Positions 27,350-36,098 of a DNA stretch of 64,000 nucleotides are shown piece by piece (position 1 is the first letter of the stretch; the number at the start of each line of letters is the position of its first letter). The stretch lies in assembly GCF_020172085.1 (NCBI RefSeq), contig NZ_JAIVAT010000005.1:62001-126000 (forward strand). The letters run 5' to 3'. Under the pieces are notes generated by a model that was not told the DNA's origin, searched no databases, and was given only the letters and a program-made list of their open reading frames with translations. The position numbers and the translations under genes were made by a program. Source of the stretch: Rossellomorea aquimaris. Its GTDB lineage: Bacteria; Bacillota; Bacilli; Bacillales; Bacillaceae_B.

Positions 27350-27874
27350 ATGATACTAATTTTTTTGCTGGCTTACGCTATTTTAGGATGGAGATTTGGC
27401 AATTGGAAAGATTTCTTAAGCTATTATCCCACATTATTATTTTTTATTATTGGGGATTTACTCTCCCAGTTTCTTCTGTATGATTACTCCATGTGGGAAT
27501 TCCGCACTGTCACTCCGATTGACGATTCCCTTTATTTGAATCACACCATTATTTCATTGAGTAAAATGGTCATTCAGTATACGGTGACTATCGCCATTTT
27601 TATTGGCAGGCTTCCCAATTCAAATTTCTTGAAGCTATGCTGGATTATACTGTGGACAGGAATTTATGGAGTGACAGAAGGTCTTTCCCATGTCCTGGGA
27701 ATGATGACATACCATCACGGGTGGGGTTTCAGTTGGGATATTCTCTTTAATCTTATGATGTTCACAGTACTGATTGTACACCATAAAAACCCGATTTTAG
27801 GTTGGCTCATCTCTTTTCCCATCATCCTATTCCTTTTCCTTTACTTTGACGTACCGTATTCGGCATTGAAATAA
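27350..27874 (+). CDS. CBO0543 family membrane protein
   Basis: The 174-residue protein has about five transmembrane helices with the family's LYDYSMWEF and YLNHTII stretches. CBO0543-type proteins are common, often multicopy, in spore-forming Firmicutes and have no assigned function. It is a single gene facing ktrD, with a shared terminator. Confidence 0.72.
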   Translation: MILIFLLAYAILGWRFGNWKDFLSYYPTLLFFIIGDLLSQFLLYDYSMWEFRTVTPIDDSLYLNHTIISLSKMVIQYTVTIAIFIGRLPNSNFLKLCWIILWTGIYGVTEGLSHVLGMMTYHHGWGFSWDILFNLMMFTVLIVHHKNPILGWLISFPIILFLFLYFDVPYSALK

Positions 27875-27892
27875 AGTAGCGCATCTAAGACA

Positions 27893-27923
27893 CAAAAAAC
27901 GATGCTCCTTGAAGCATCGTTTT
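27893..27923. terminator. Bidirectional terminator between the CBO0543 gene and ktrD
   Basis: AAAACGATGCT and AGCATCGTTTT pair around a six-base loop, with A and T runs outside. Confidence 0.88.
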
Positions 27924-27936
27924 AAAAAGGAGTTCA

Positions 27937-29289
27937 TTACCCTATAATGACCCGCTCTTTTGGGTAATGGTATTTCGCTGTCTTCTCTTTTCCACCTATC
28001 ATAAAGAGGAATGAGAGTATTCCCACCCGACCGATAAACATTAACGCTATGATGACACATTTTCCAACAGATGATAATTCTGAGGTGATTCCCATGGATA
28101 ATCCCGTCGTTCCAAATGCTGACGCCACTTCAAAGACAATCTCCATAATGGAATGATCCTCAGTGAATGTCAGGATGATCACAGATAAGAAGCAGATAAA
28201 AATCGCCATCATCGTCACGACGAGGGATTTAATAACATCTTGTTGATGAATTTCTCTCTTGAAAATTTTGATTGTCTGATTTCCCTTTGCGAAATGAAAC
28301 AAAAATAAGATATTAAGGGCAAAAGTTGTAGTCCTGATTCCGCCACCAACAGAGCTGGGTGAAGCCCCTATGAACATAAGGGCACTCATGACCAACAAAG
28401 TGGGAGATGAGAACTCGGCCACGTTCATCGTAGCAAGTCCACCATTTCTGGTCGTGGCTGATTGGAAGAATGCATAAAAGAATGCTTCATGCCACTCCAT
28501 ACCGTTAAAAAAGCGGTTATATTCAAAGATAAAAATGACTAATGCCCCAAACAGCATCAACCCAAAAAATGTAACGGTAGTGATCTTAGAATATAAAGAA
28601 AAGTGATGCCTATTTCGTTGTTTACTCATTAAATAATCTTTGGTCTCTATCAGAACAGGAAATCCAATTGCACCCAACGTTAATAAAATGATGTTGATGA
28701 ATTGAACGAAATAGTCATTCGCATAAGGAATGAGGGACTGTCCTGTAATATCAAATCCGGCATTTGTTGTTGCACTCACTGAGGCAAATAATCCTTGTAA
28801 AAAGGCTTCCTGCCAGGTTGGATAATAACCTAAGAAATAGACACCCAAAATAAACGCCCCTACCATTTCGATAAAGATGATCAAAAGTAATATCTGCTTT
28901 AACAGACTGACCAATCCTGCAAGGCTCGTTTGATTCTGATCGGTCATAATCAGTCGTCGTTCTTTCAATCCAATCTTTTTTCCCACGATCAACCAGAAGA
29001 ACGTACCAAGTGTCATGATTCCAATCCCGCCAAATTGAAGCACAAACATTAAGATGAAGATACCTGTCGTATTGAATGTATCTACTGTGCTCACAACGGT
29101 GAGCCCTGTTACACTTACAGCACTGACAGCTGTAAAGATCGCATCTAAGAAATTCCACTCTGCCCCTGATTTATGAGCTAAGGGAAGACTGAGCAGGATC
29201 GTCGCAATCGTCACGGCAAGAAAGTAATACGTGACGATGACTTGTGCAGGTGTTAATTTATTTAGATTGTATCTAAGCTTATACCACAT
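27937..29289 (-). CDS. ktrD: Potassium uptake channel subunit (TrkH/KtrB family)
   Basis: The 450-residue membrane protein has four M1-P-M2 units with selectivity-filter glycines in SVTGLT, TTNAGFD, TRNGGL and GTTGLS. It is the ion-conducting part of a Ktr-type K+ uptake system, which is gated by a cytosolic KtrA/C nucleotide-binding ring. No KtrC-type gene is in the window, as in B. subtilis where ktrC and ktrD are unlinked. Synteny with ykrP and kinE supports KtrD. Confidence 0.9.
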   Translation of the reverse strand: MWYKLRYNLNKLTPAQVIVTYYFLAVTIATILLSLPLAHKSGAEWNFLDAIFTAVSAVSVTGLTVVSTVDTFNTTGIFILMFVLQFGGIGIMTLGTFFWLIVGKKIGLKERRLIMTDQNQTSLAGLVSLLKQILLLIIFIEMVGAFILGVYFLGYYPTWQEAFLQGLFASVSATTNAGFDITGQSLIPYANDYFVQFINIILLTLGAIGFPVLIETKDYLMSKQRNRHHFSLYSKITTVTFFGLMLFGALVIFIFEYNRFFNGMEWHEAFFYAFFQSATTRNGGLATMNVAEFSSPTLLVMSALMFIGASPSSVGGGIRTTTFALNILFLFHFAKGNQTIKIFKREIHQQDVIKSLVVTMMAIFICFLSVIILTFTEDHSIMEIVFEVASAFGTTGLSMGITSELSSVGKCVIIALMFIGRVGILSFLFMIGGKEKTAKYHYPKERVIIG

Positions 29290-29555
29290 ATATGTATTTC
29301 CCTTTCAACGTTATTTCCTTTTCTATCTTAAAGAATATAGCTGAAGAATGAAAGGAAAATTGAATATTTTCTTTCATGTTTATTCTTCCTTTATTCATAG
29401 CCGATTAAACCAATCACTAGTATGATTTATCATATCTATGCAAACAATACAATTTCGGCGAAATATTACCATTCATGTTCGCCTTAGGTAATACAAATAA
29501 TATGACTACTGAAACATTCATTGTTTCAAATATACTGGTGAGGAGGAAACCGACC

Positions 29556-29756
29556 ATGGCTAGAAGTTCAAATAAGTTACTTGTTCCAGGTGTTGAACAA
29601 TACCTTGATCAAGTGAAATATGAAATCGCTCAGGAATTTGGTGTGACGCTTGGATCTGATACAGTAGCACGCTCTAATGGATCAGTTGGTGGAGAAATCA
29701 CAAAACGCCTCGTTAAACAAGCTCAGTCTCAACTAACTGGACAACAAACTAAATAA
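29556..29756 (+). CDS. sspD: Alpha/beta-type small acid-soluble spore protein
   Basis: The 66-residue DNA-binding spore protein has the GPR protease cleavage region [10 protein letters not shown] and the conserved blocks [16 protein letters not shown] and ITKRLV. It coats spore DNA and is degraded at germination. I start at ATG 29556, five bases after a strong AGGAGGAAA; the frame is open further upstream without a ribosome site. Position next to rsgI-sigI and ktrD matches B. subtilis sspD. I could not identify a convincing sigma-G promoter. Confidence 0.95.
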   Translation: MARSSNKLLVPGVEQYLDQVKYEIAQEFGVTLGSDTVARSNGSVGGEITKRLVKQAQSQLTGQQTK

Positions 29757-29766
29757 TATGGCATCA

Positions 29767-29797
29767 GGGTAGCTGGAATATACCAGCTACCCTTTTC
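29767..29797 (+). terminator. Terminator of sspD
   Basis: GGGTAGCTGG and its complement form a 10-bp stem with a six-base loop, followed by TTTT. Confidence 0.92.
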
Positions 29798-29806
29798 ATG
29801 CAATAA

Positions 29807-29835
29807 CAAAGACCCATTCCTAGAATGAGTCTTTG
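29807..29835 (-). terminator. Terminator of sigI-rsgI
   Basis: On the minus strand CAAAGACTCATT pairs with AATGGGTCTTTG around five bases, followed by TTATTG. Confidence 0.75.
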
Positions 29836-29844
29836 ACAGGATCA

Positions 29845-30939
29845 TTAATCTTTTCGATTATTTTTTCTTTCCTCATGATCTTCTTTCTTTTCTTCTTTTC
29901 TGTTTTCATTTTCATCATGCTTGCTATGATCCTGATTCTCTTTACTATGTGAATAATCCTTGTCATCATGATTTGATTGATGGTGTCCTCTGTTTTCTTT
30001 ATGACTTTGAGAATGATCCCTGTATTCTTGCTTATCAGGTTTTTCTTTTTCATCATTCTTACCAGGTTGAGGATTTTCACGTTTAGTATGAGCATCATTA
30101 TGGAGACCCTCGGGTTTACCTGTGCTTTGATTCTTATCATTTACTGATGGTGTCACCTTTTGGTTCTCTTCATGGGAGTTTTTATCTTCCGTATTCGACT
30201 CTTGCTTTTCTATCTCTTTTTTGATACCCGAATTCTCATTTTTAACAGGTTCGATAGTGCGATAGGTATTTTTTTCAGATTCTCGAATGAGGGAACCAGC
30301 AGTCATGCCCTTCTCTGCTGCTTCTTCCCTAAATGCTTTGGAAGTTTCCTTTACGATGATGTTTGTGTGATGATCGGAACTGTAACCCTCGACAAACTCA
30401 TTTAGCTCATCCAGTAATTCATTCTCTTTATTGCGATCGGTATCATCAAGGAACGAGGAAGTGATCAAAACATCTTGTTTATTCTTTAGATACCCAAGTC
30501 TTTCACTTAACAGAAGGATTTCCTTTGTCACTTTTCCCACATCTTCATTCTCCCAATGAGGAAGTTCTTTTATAAGGACTTTGGCATCATCATTGAATGG
30601 CTTGATTTCGATTACCTCCTGCCCTTTGTTCAAAGTTAATTCCATACTGGGATTGATGTCGACCGATACATAGGCATAAGCCCGATTGTTTTGGATCATC
30701 GCACTTGAAAGCACGGCAATGATGAGAACCAGGACTGTGAGCAATGAAGTCGATATTTTCCAATTCCATTTGAGGACTGGTTTAGAATCTGAGGATTCTT
30801 TATGCAGCGGAAAGAATGGTATCTCTTCCCCTATAGAATACTGTTGATCGGGTTGTTTTCTTCCTTTGAGAAACTCCCCTTCTGGTGTCATCATAATCAG
30901 GATATCCCGTTTGATTTCCATAATGATCCCTTGTTTCAT
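29845..30939 (-). CDS. rsgI: Anti-sigma-I factor RsgI
   Basis: The 364-residue protein has an N-terminal RsgI anti-sigma domain (about 1-50, TPEGEFLKG), one transmembrane helix (about 61-82), an extracellular domain (about 85-235, with YVSVDINPSMEL) and a long low-complexity tail (about 240-364) rich in Lys, Glu, Asn, Asp and His. It sequesters SigI at the membrane until envelope or heat stress. ATG 30939 overlaps the sigI TGA by four bases. The charged tail replaces any folded sensor domain. Confidence 0.9.
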   Translation of the reverse strand: MKQGIIMEIKRDILIMMTPEGEFLKGRKQPDQQYSIGEEIPFFPLHKESSDSKPVLKWNWKISTSLLTVLVLIIAVLSSAMIQNNRAYAYVSVDINPSMELTLNKGQEVIEIKPFNDDAKVLIKELPHWENEDVGKVTKEILLLSERLGYLKNKQDVLITSSFLDDTDRNKENELLDELNEFVEGYSSDHHTNIIVKETSKAFREEAAEKGMTAGSLIRESEKNTYRTIEPVKNENSGIKKEIEKQESNTEDKNSHEENQKVTPSVNDKNQSTGKPEGLHNDAHTKRENPQPGKNDEKEKPDKQEYRDHSQSHKENRGHHQSNHDDKDYSHSKENQDHSKHDENENRKEEKKEDHEERKNNRKD

Positions 30940-31691
30940 ATCTCTAACCGCCCTTTTAAATAATCCCGTAAATAAATATAATCCCCAATAAGGATCAGTG
31001 AAATAGCAATAATATATTTCCTGTTTCTCTCAATGGTTTTTCTGCTGACGTTTACCTGCTTCTCTAATTTTTTGATTGGTAACCGCTTTTTTTCTATAAG
31101 ATAATCCAATATTTCCTTTGAGCTTACCACCTTGTTGGCGATTTCAATGGCATTCAATCTCGCATCTTCATGCTTAGGGGATTGTTCGACAAGCTCATGA
31201 AAGGATAGCTTGAAGTGTGCCAGTTGTTCTTGGAAAGACAGAATCTCTTCACGCCTCTTATTCGCTTCCTCCTGCTTTTCGAACTCCTCCACAGATACAA
31301 TTTGATCAATCGTCAAATTGGAAGATTCTTCACCCTCATCACCCAAACTCATATCAATGCTAACATCCTGATACCTTCCATTTTTCCTGATATAATCGAT
31401 CACTTTCCGTTTAATGATCACTTCGGAAAAACTAATGATAGAGGCGCCACGTTGTTGGTTATACTTTAAGATAGCATCATGAAAGGCAATCAGACCAATG
31501 CTGAATTCATCGTCACTTTCATAAATAAACCTTTTACAAACGGAAGATACCGTTTTCTTAATAAATGGTTTATAGTCTTCAAGTACTTCGTTCAATAATT
31601 GTTGATCCCCATTTTGTATATGAATCGCTATCTCTTCCAACGTTTGCTTTTTCTTTTGTTTTGCGAGTAGAAATAGTACTACATTTAGCAT
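30936..31691 (-). CDS. sigI: RNA polymerase sigma factor SigI
   Basis: The 251-residue sigma factor has a region-2-like block VSSVCKRFIYESDDEFSIGLIAFHDAI and VIIKRKVIDYIRK, and a C-terminal DNA-binding region (KKLEKQVNVSRKTIERNRKYI). In B. subtilis it responds to heat and wall stress and drives lytE, bcrC and mreBH. I start at ATG 31691, six bases after GGGGTG, which gives the usual 251 residues; the longer frame runs through the promoter at 31716-31743. It is coupled to rsgI. Confidence 0.92.
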   Translation of the reverse strand: MLNVVLFLLAKQKKKQTLEEIAIHIQNGDQQLLNEVLEDYKPFIKKTVSSVCKRFIYESDDEFSIGLIAFHDAILKYNQQRGASIISFSEVIIKRKVIDYIRKNGRYQDVSIDMSLGDEGEESSNLTIDQIVSVEEFEKQEEANKRREEILSFQEQLAHFKLSFHELVEQSPKHEDARLNAIEIANKVVSSKEILDYLIEKKRLPIKKLEKQVNVSRKTIERNRKYIIAISLILIGDYIYLRDYLKGRLEI

Positions 31692-31715
31692 CAGCCTCAC
31701 CCCATCCTGCACACT

Positions 31716-31743
31716 ATTATACTCATAAGATATTGAATGTAAA
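31716..31743 (-). promoter_or_regulatory. Sigma-A promoter of sigI-rsgI
   Basis: TTTACA (31738-31743) and a perfect TATAAT (31716-31721) are 16 bases apart, about 25 bases before the sigI start. Confidence 0.75.
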
Positions 31744-31762
31744 AGGATATTAGGGAGAAAAG

Positions 31763-31810
31763 GGCTGAATGACAACCCTCTTCTGACTGATATGACAATA
31801 ACGTTCAGCC
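31763..31810 (-). terminator. Possible terminator of the DUF5667 gene
   Basis: GGCTGAA (minus strand, from 31810) pairs with TTCAGCC around a long loop with inner TGTCA/TGTCA-type pairing potential, followed by CTTTTCTC. It is weaker than the other terminators here. Confidence 0.45.
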
Positions 31811-31832
31811 TCTACCATGAGATCATGGATGA

Positions 31833-33044
31833 TTATTCTTTATGGTGACCCTTACCGTGTTCTTGCCCTTTTTCACCGTGCTGATGTTTTTCAGCTGATT
31901 CTTGATGATGTTTCTTTTCTTCTTTTTGCTCATGACGGTATTCTTTTGCTTCTGTTTTCTCTTCTTTTCGTTCTTTTCTTGCTTCTTGTTTTGCTTCTTT
32001 ATGTTGAGTTTTCCATTCGTTTTTCGCTTCTTTTTTCTCTACACGTGGAGTGACTTTTACTGTTTCTTCTTGTTTTTCCGTTTCATCAATTGTCGTTTCA
32101 GTACTTTGTTCTACTGTTTCTTCTGTTTCAACTTCTGCTGGTTCAGAGTTTTCCACTGTTGTTTCTTCAGCTTCTGTCTTTTCTTCAGATTCAGCCTCTT
32201 CTTTAGCTTCAGCCTTTTTCGCTGCTTTTTCTTCTATCTTTGCTAGTTTTTCAGCTAATTTCTTATAGCTCTTTTCGATATTCTTCTGTAGAGCCGCTTT
32301 AGCTTTAGGGTTTTGTACTTTTTCTAAATTCGCTTTAAGAGATAGGATGTTTTGAGCCATCATTTCTTCCATGTCACTCATATCATCTGATTTCTCTTCT
32401 GTTTGCTCTTTTGTCTCACTATCGTCTGATTTTTCCTCTGTTTGCTCTTTTGTCTCACTATCATCTGATTTTTCTTCTTTTACAGAATCTTCATCAGTTG
32501 CATTTTCTGAACCATCTTCCACGTCGGATTTATCAGAATCAGTTTCTCCGTTTCCTTCCTCCGTTGAATCTTTTTCACTTTCATCGTCAGACCACTGATC
32601 TTCAGATTGTTGAATTAACTCAATTGCGTTATTCAAGGCTTCGATGGCATCTTCTTGTTTACCATCTTTAAATAGGGCTTCTACTTCTGCCAATCTTTCT
32701 GCAGCGTAACCAGCTAATAATTTTGCTTCTTTCGCATCATCCATTGTAAAGGCGAGCTGAATCTTTTCAATAGCCAACTTCGCAAAATAGAAAAAGTCAC
32801 CAGGTAGTAAGGAAGGCGTCTCAGTAGATTCTTCCAGTTTTTCGATTTCATTCTTTGCTGAATTCAACATAGCATCGTCGTTCACAGCAACGTTTGTATT
32901 AGATGTTGAGTTCTCTTGTTCCATTTTGATTGTATCGAAGTTTTCGTCGTTCGAGTTTGCAAACGCGAATGTACTTGGAAAGGTAATGGAACTTGCTACA
33001 ATAACAGCTAATGATGATTTCATGATTTTAGATTGTTTATTCAT
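31833..33044 (-). CDS. Secreted DUF5667 protein with acidic repeats and His-rich tail
   Basis: The 403-residue exported protein has a signal peptide (about 1-29, ending AFA) and a DUF5667 domain (about 70-150, LLPGDFFYFAKLAIEKIQLAF). Next come an acidic Ser/Asp/Glu/Thr-rich region with a 13-residue tandem repeat (SDDSETKEQTEEK type, about 190-218) and a helical Lys/Ala/Glu segment (about 225-290). The tail is Lys/Glu/His-rich with HQHGEKGQEHGKGHHKE. AGAGGTG precedes ATG 33044. It is inserted between sigI-rsgI and ykoY, which are adjacent in B. subtilis. The function is unknown; the tail could bind metal or an anionic polymer. Confidence 0.8.
   Translation of the reverse strand: MNKQSKIMKSSLAVIVASSITFPSTFAFANSNDENFDTIKMEQENSTSNTNVAVNDDAMLNSAKNEIEKLEESTETPSLLPGDFFYFAKLAIEKIQLAFTMDDAKEAKLLAGYAAERLAEVEALFKDGKQEDAIEALNNAIELIQQSEDQWSDDESEKDSTEEGNGETDSDKSDVEDGSENATDEDSVKEEKSDDSETKEQTEEKSDDSETKEQTEEKSDDMSDMEEMMAQNILSLKANLEKVQNPKAKAALQKNIEKSYKKLAEKLAKIEEKAAKKAEAKEEAESEEKTEAEETTVENSEPAEVETEETVEQSTETTIDETEKQEETVKVTPRVEKKEAKNEWKTQHKEAKQEARKERKEEKTEAKEYRHEQKEEKKHHQESAEKHQHGEKGQEHGKGHHKE
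32386..32478. repeat. 39-bp coding tandem repeat
   Basis: Two near-identical 39-nt units (32386-32424, 32425-32463) and a 15-nt partial third encode the 13-residue acidic repeat of the DUF5667 protein. Copies differ at a few bases only. Confidence 0.9.
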
Positions 33045-33224
33045 ATGTACACCTCTTGAGTTATTAGTATTTGGCCGATCGATCGCCTTATTAAAGGAGT
33101 TACGTATTGAAGATTTTTTTTGAGGGGGTTTCTCACAATAAAAATTGAAAATGATTTTTAAAGAAGTGCGAGTAAGTAGAGAAATTCACTACGGAATCCT
33201 TTGTTTAAAGGCTTTTAACTTCTC

Positions 33225-33265
33225 AAAAAAAAAAAAGCTAACGTGAATGTGACACGTTAGCTTTT
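33225..33265 (-). terminator. Terminator of ykoY
   Basis: AGCTAACGTG and its complement form a 10-bp stem with a seven-base loop, followed on the minus strand by more than ten T. Confidence 0.93.
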
Positions 33266-33273
33266 GATAAAGT

Positions 33274-34053
33274 TTATTCTGCTTTGGCTTCTACTTCTTC
33301 TTCTGTCTGTTTTGCTTTTTTTCTGGATAATAAATATCCTCCTACAGAAAGCAGGATCAGGACACTCCAGAATACAAGCTTCCATGCTTTAGATTCTGGG
33401 AAATGATGATCCAGTATGGCTACATCAGGATGGGCAAGGGTAAATACCGCAAGCTTCACTCCAACCCAGCCAACAATTAAGAAGGCTGCTGATTCTAAAG
33501 TAGGGTATTTCTCCAGCAATTTAACAAACCATGTCGCTGCAAATCGCATAATCACTAAACCAATGATGCCGCCGAGGAACATGACAATAAACTGTCCTCC
33601 ATCTATTCCCCCTACATCAAACCAGCCTGTCGGTTTAAGAGTGACGGCTAAGGCAACTGCCGCCAGCATCGAGTCAACCGCAAATGCGATATCAGCAAGC
33701 TCTACCTTAAGTACCGTAGTCCAAAATCCCGATCCCTTTGATGGTTCTGCCTCTACTGCCCCAGTATCTTTTCTCTTTTTAACGAAATGGTGAATGGCCA
33801 CGTAGAATAAGTAGATGGCCCCGATTGCCTGTACCTGCCACACATTGACTAAGAAAGAAATGAGGAATAGTGCCGCGAACCTGAATACAAATGCCCCTAA
33901 AAGACCATAAAAAAGTGCTTTTTTTCTTTGTTCCACAGGAAGATGTTTGACCATGACAGCCATAACAACCGCATTATCCGCAGCTAAAATCCCTTCAAGA
34001 CCTACCAATATCAGCAGGACCCATCCATATTCCAATAACATTGAAGCATCCAT
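33274..34053 (-). CDS. ykoY: TerC-family membrane protein, Mn2+ exporter type
   Basis: The 259-residue protein has about seven transmembrane helices with conserved acidic motifs GLEGILAADNAVVMAVMV and DIAFAVDSMLA typical of TerC/Alx/YkoY. YkoY-type proteins export manganese or help metallate exported proteins. The gene sits behind a yybP-ykoY manganese riboswitch and next to sigI, as in B. subtilis. The C-terminus is acidic and lysine-rich. Confidence 0.93.
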   Translation of the reverse strand: MDASMLLEYGWVLLILVGLEGILAADNAVVMAVMVKHLPVEQRKKALFYGLLGAFVFRFAALFLISFLVNVWQVQAIGAIYLFYVAIHHFVKKRKDTGAVEAEPSKGSGFWTTVLKVELADIAFAVDSMLAAVALAVTLKPTGWFDVGGIDGGQFIVMFLGGIIGLVIMRFAATWFVKLLEKYPTLESAAFLIVGWVGVKLAVFTLAHPDVAILDHHFPESKAWKLVFWSVLILLSVGGYLLSRKKAKQTEEEVEAKAE

Positions 34054-34110
34054 ACCTTTAGTCCCTCCCTATTCACATAGTTAGTTTTCCAATAGGCAAG
34101 GAATTTTATA

Positions 34111-34148
34111 AAATAAAAAGACCCTTGCCTAAATAAGGCAAAGGTCTT
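34111..34148 (-). terminator. Riboswitch-controlled terminator before ykoY
   Basis: On the minus strand AGACCTTTGCCT pairs with AGGCAAGGGTCT around a short loop, followed by TTTTTATTTT. Its 5' arm is part of the riboswitch P1. Confidence 0.9.
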
Positions 34149-34245
34149 GCTTAGCATACGGATATGCCAACAAAGCCGATGGAATACTCCATGAATTGAC
34201 GACTTTGTTTAGGTATAAAACCTATAGCTACTCCCCTTTGACAGG
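34141..34245 (-). promoter_or_regulatory. yybP-ykoY manganese riboswitch
   Basis: The minus strand carries the family's two conserved parts: AAAGGGGAGTAGC near the 5' end and GCATATCCGTATGCTAAGCAAGACC near the 3' end, directly upstream of ykoY. Mn2+ binding is expected to prevent formation of the terminator. Confidence 0.93.
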
Positions 34246-34310
34246 TAGAAAACGTTAATTTGTATACATGTATTCTAACTCATAAAGAAGTTTTCGTAAA
34301 GATATAAGAT

Positions 34311-34772
34311 TTATTTAAAGCGGATCAGGATGGAACGAAACATAAACCCCAGGATGACTCCGGGAATCACGAATAGTATGGGTAAAAAAATCGGACCGAT
34401 AAATTTTCCGAATAGATAAACCTTTGGTGAATACATAAGGCCCACTGTCACCATATAGGCAGACATAACAAAAGGCAAAAAGCTGTACCTTGCCTCTTCT
34501 CCATCAGCAAGCTTATAAGCATCCCACATAGCAAACATATATAAACAAGGATAAAACATCAACCATTGATAATCAATGACACTGGCTGCTTTATGTGTAT
34601 CCCCCAAAAAGCTATACATGATTCCCAGATTGAAATGACTTTGAACATTGATGATGATCTCAAGTATGACGAACAGCGCTCCCTTAAACCACAAACCGAC
34701 AAGCAATTGAGGAAAACCCGGCAGGGCGATACTCCAAAGGATTCCTTCTAATTTGGTTATGGATGCTTTCAT
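34311..34772 (-). CDS. Hypothetical four-helix membrane protein
   Basis: I do not recognise this 153-residue protein. It has about four hydrophobic helices (roughly 15-45, 62-85, 95-115, 122-150). I choose ATG 34772 (MKASITKLEGI), six bases after AAGGGA; the frame continues to ATG 34805 without a better site. It is a single gene between the ykoY riboswitch and the SDR gene. Confidence 0.65.
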   Translation of the reverse strand: MKASITKLEGILWSIALPGFPQLLVGLWFKGALFVILEIIINVQSHFNLGIMYSFLGDTHKAASVIDYQWLMFYPCLYMFAMWDAYKLADGEEARYSFLPFVMSAYMVTVGLMYSPKVYLFGKFIGPIFLPILFVIPGVILGFMFRSILIRFK

Positions 34773-34978
34773 GTGCATCCCTTGGAACTGAATAATTGGT
34801 GACATAGGTCCCCAGCATAGCGCTTTGAGTTATGGATGTGTATGTATCTGTCTGGATGTTGCTTCAGGGAAAGTGACATCTTGAGATTCCTCCTAATGAT
34901 GCTTCTCCTCTTATTTTTACCATATCTCTCCCAATTATTACGGCTCCCTGATTGAATGTATCCATCCAACATTTAATA

Positions 34979-36067
34979 TTAATTAATTTTCACATGTAAA
35001 TGCTCATTGGAAGAATGCTGAAGGTAGAAGGCCACCATATTTTCGATTTGACTGTCAAAGGTTGGACATTGAATCGATGAGCCTTCTAAATCCTGTTGGG
35101 CCGTTTGACAATCGAATCTCCCTTGAAGTGTGAAATAATCCAATGCTTCTCTTTCAACCCCTAAGAACCGACGTATGGAACGAATGCGAAGTGCCCAATT
35201 AGTAAGGGACAGCGGAATATTTCCTCTCGGCTTCTTTTTCAGCATTTGCCATAAGATCTTCTCATACACTTCCTTTACCATGAGAGGTTCCGGATCTGTA
35301 AGGTGATATGTCTTTCCCTTGCCTATTTCTTCATGACCAAGGTAGATGGATGCCCTTACAACGTATTCGACAGGGACAATATTTATATGGGATCTGCCTT
35401 CACCCAGATAGGGTATCCATGGGAGAAAGGATAATCGTTTAAACATATTCATGATGAAGTATGGTCCATCAAATTTAATGGTCTCTCCTGTCTTCGAATT
35501 TCCTTTCACAATTCCCGGACGAATGATGCTGACCGGCAGCTTGTCCTTTACATTCTCCACAAGAACCTCTGCCTCATATTTCGTCTGTTCATAGTAGTTA
35601 TGAAATCGTACTGGATAGATCAATTCATTTTCCATTATTTCACCTTCACGAGATCCAGCGACAAATGCGGTGGAAAAGTACACATATCTCTTTAAAAGGT
35701 AAAGGGTTTGACAGAAATCGTTCACTTGGCGAGTTCCTTCTACATTGACTTTTAGGGCGAGCTCTTTAGGAACGGCAAGATCATACAGGGCTGCTAAATG
35801 CCAGACATATTCGACTTCATTGCGCACCCTTGAGAGATTATCTGCAGACATACCGAGATCCCGTTTTGTAATGTCACCTTCCACAAGGATCAGTTCACCT
35901 TGGGATAATGACCTTAGTTTCTGTATACCTTCTTCTGCTTGCTTGGTCATTGAGTTCAGATGGAGTAAGTACACTTTTAAAACCTTCTCCTGTCTAAGCA
36001 GTTCCTCTACAATATTTAAACTTAGAAACCCTGGAAATCCCGTGATAAAATATACCCCTTTGTTCAT
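34979..36067 (-). CDS. Extended SDR, fatty acyl reductase-like
   Basis: The 362-residue protein belongs to the NAD_binding_4 (male-sterility/thioester-reductase) group. It has TGFPGFLSLNIVEELL for the dinucleotide, the catalytic YYEQTKYEAE pair and SIIRPGIVKG. Such enzymes reduce acyl-CoA or acyl-carrier thioesters or act as sugar/lipid dehydrogenases; no acyl carrier or synthase gene is adjacent. The glycine motif is GFPGFLS rather than GATGFLG. It stands alone, so the substrate is open. Confidence 0.8.
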   Translation of the reverse strand: MNKGVYFITGFPGFLSLNIVEELLRQEKVLKVYLLHLNSMTKQAEEGIQKLRSLSQGELILVEGDITKRDLGMSADNLSRVRNEVEYVWHLAALYDLAVPKELALKVNVEGTRQVNDFCQTLYLLKRYVYFSTAFVAGSREGEIMENELIYPVRFHNYYEQTKYEAEVLVENVKDKLPVSIIRPGIVKGNSKTGETIKFDGPYFIMNMFKRLSFLPWIPYLGEGRSHINIVPVEYVVRASIYLGHEEIGKGKTYHLTDPEPLMVKEVYEKILWQMLKKKPRGNIPLSLTNWALRIRSIRRFLGVEREALDYFTLQGRFDCQTAQQDLEGSSIQCPTFDSQIENMVAFYLQHSSNEHLHVKIN

Positions 36068-36098
36068 TTGGCTGACCTCTCCCTCAGGTTATTTTTCT

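Noticed and set aside
29460-29550. Sigma-G promoter of sspD
   Set aside because: No pair of -35 and -10 elements with proper spacing was convincing, although one must exist functionally.
31902-32598. Several Phe/Ser-rich plus-strand frames opposite the DUF5667 gene
   Set aside because: They are reverse images of the Lys/Glu and Ser/Asp repeats and lack ribosome sites.
33065-33080. CGATCGATCG run upstream of the DUF5667 gene as an operator
   Set aside because: A simple GATC doublet of ten bases is weak evidence and has no second copy in the window.
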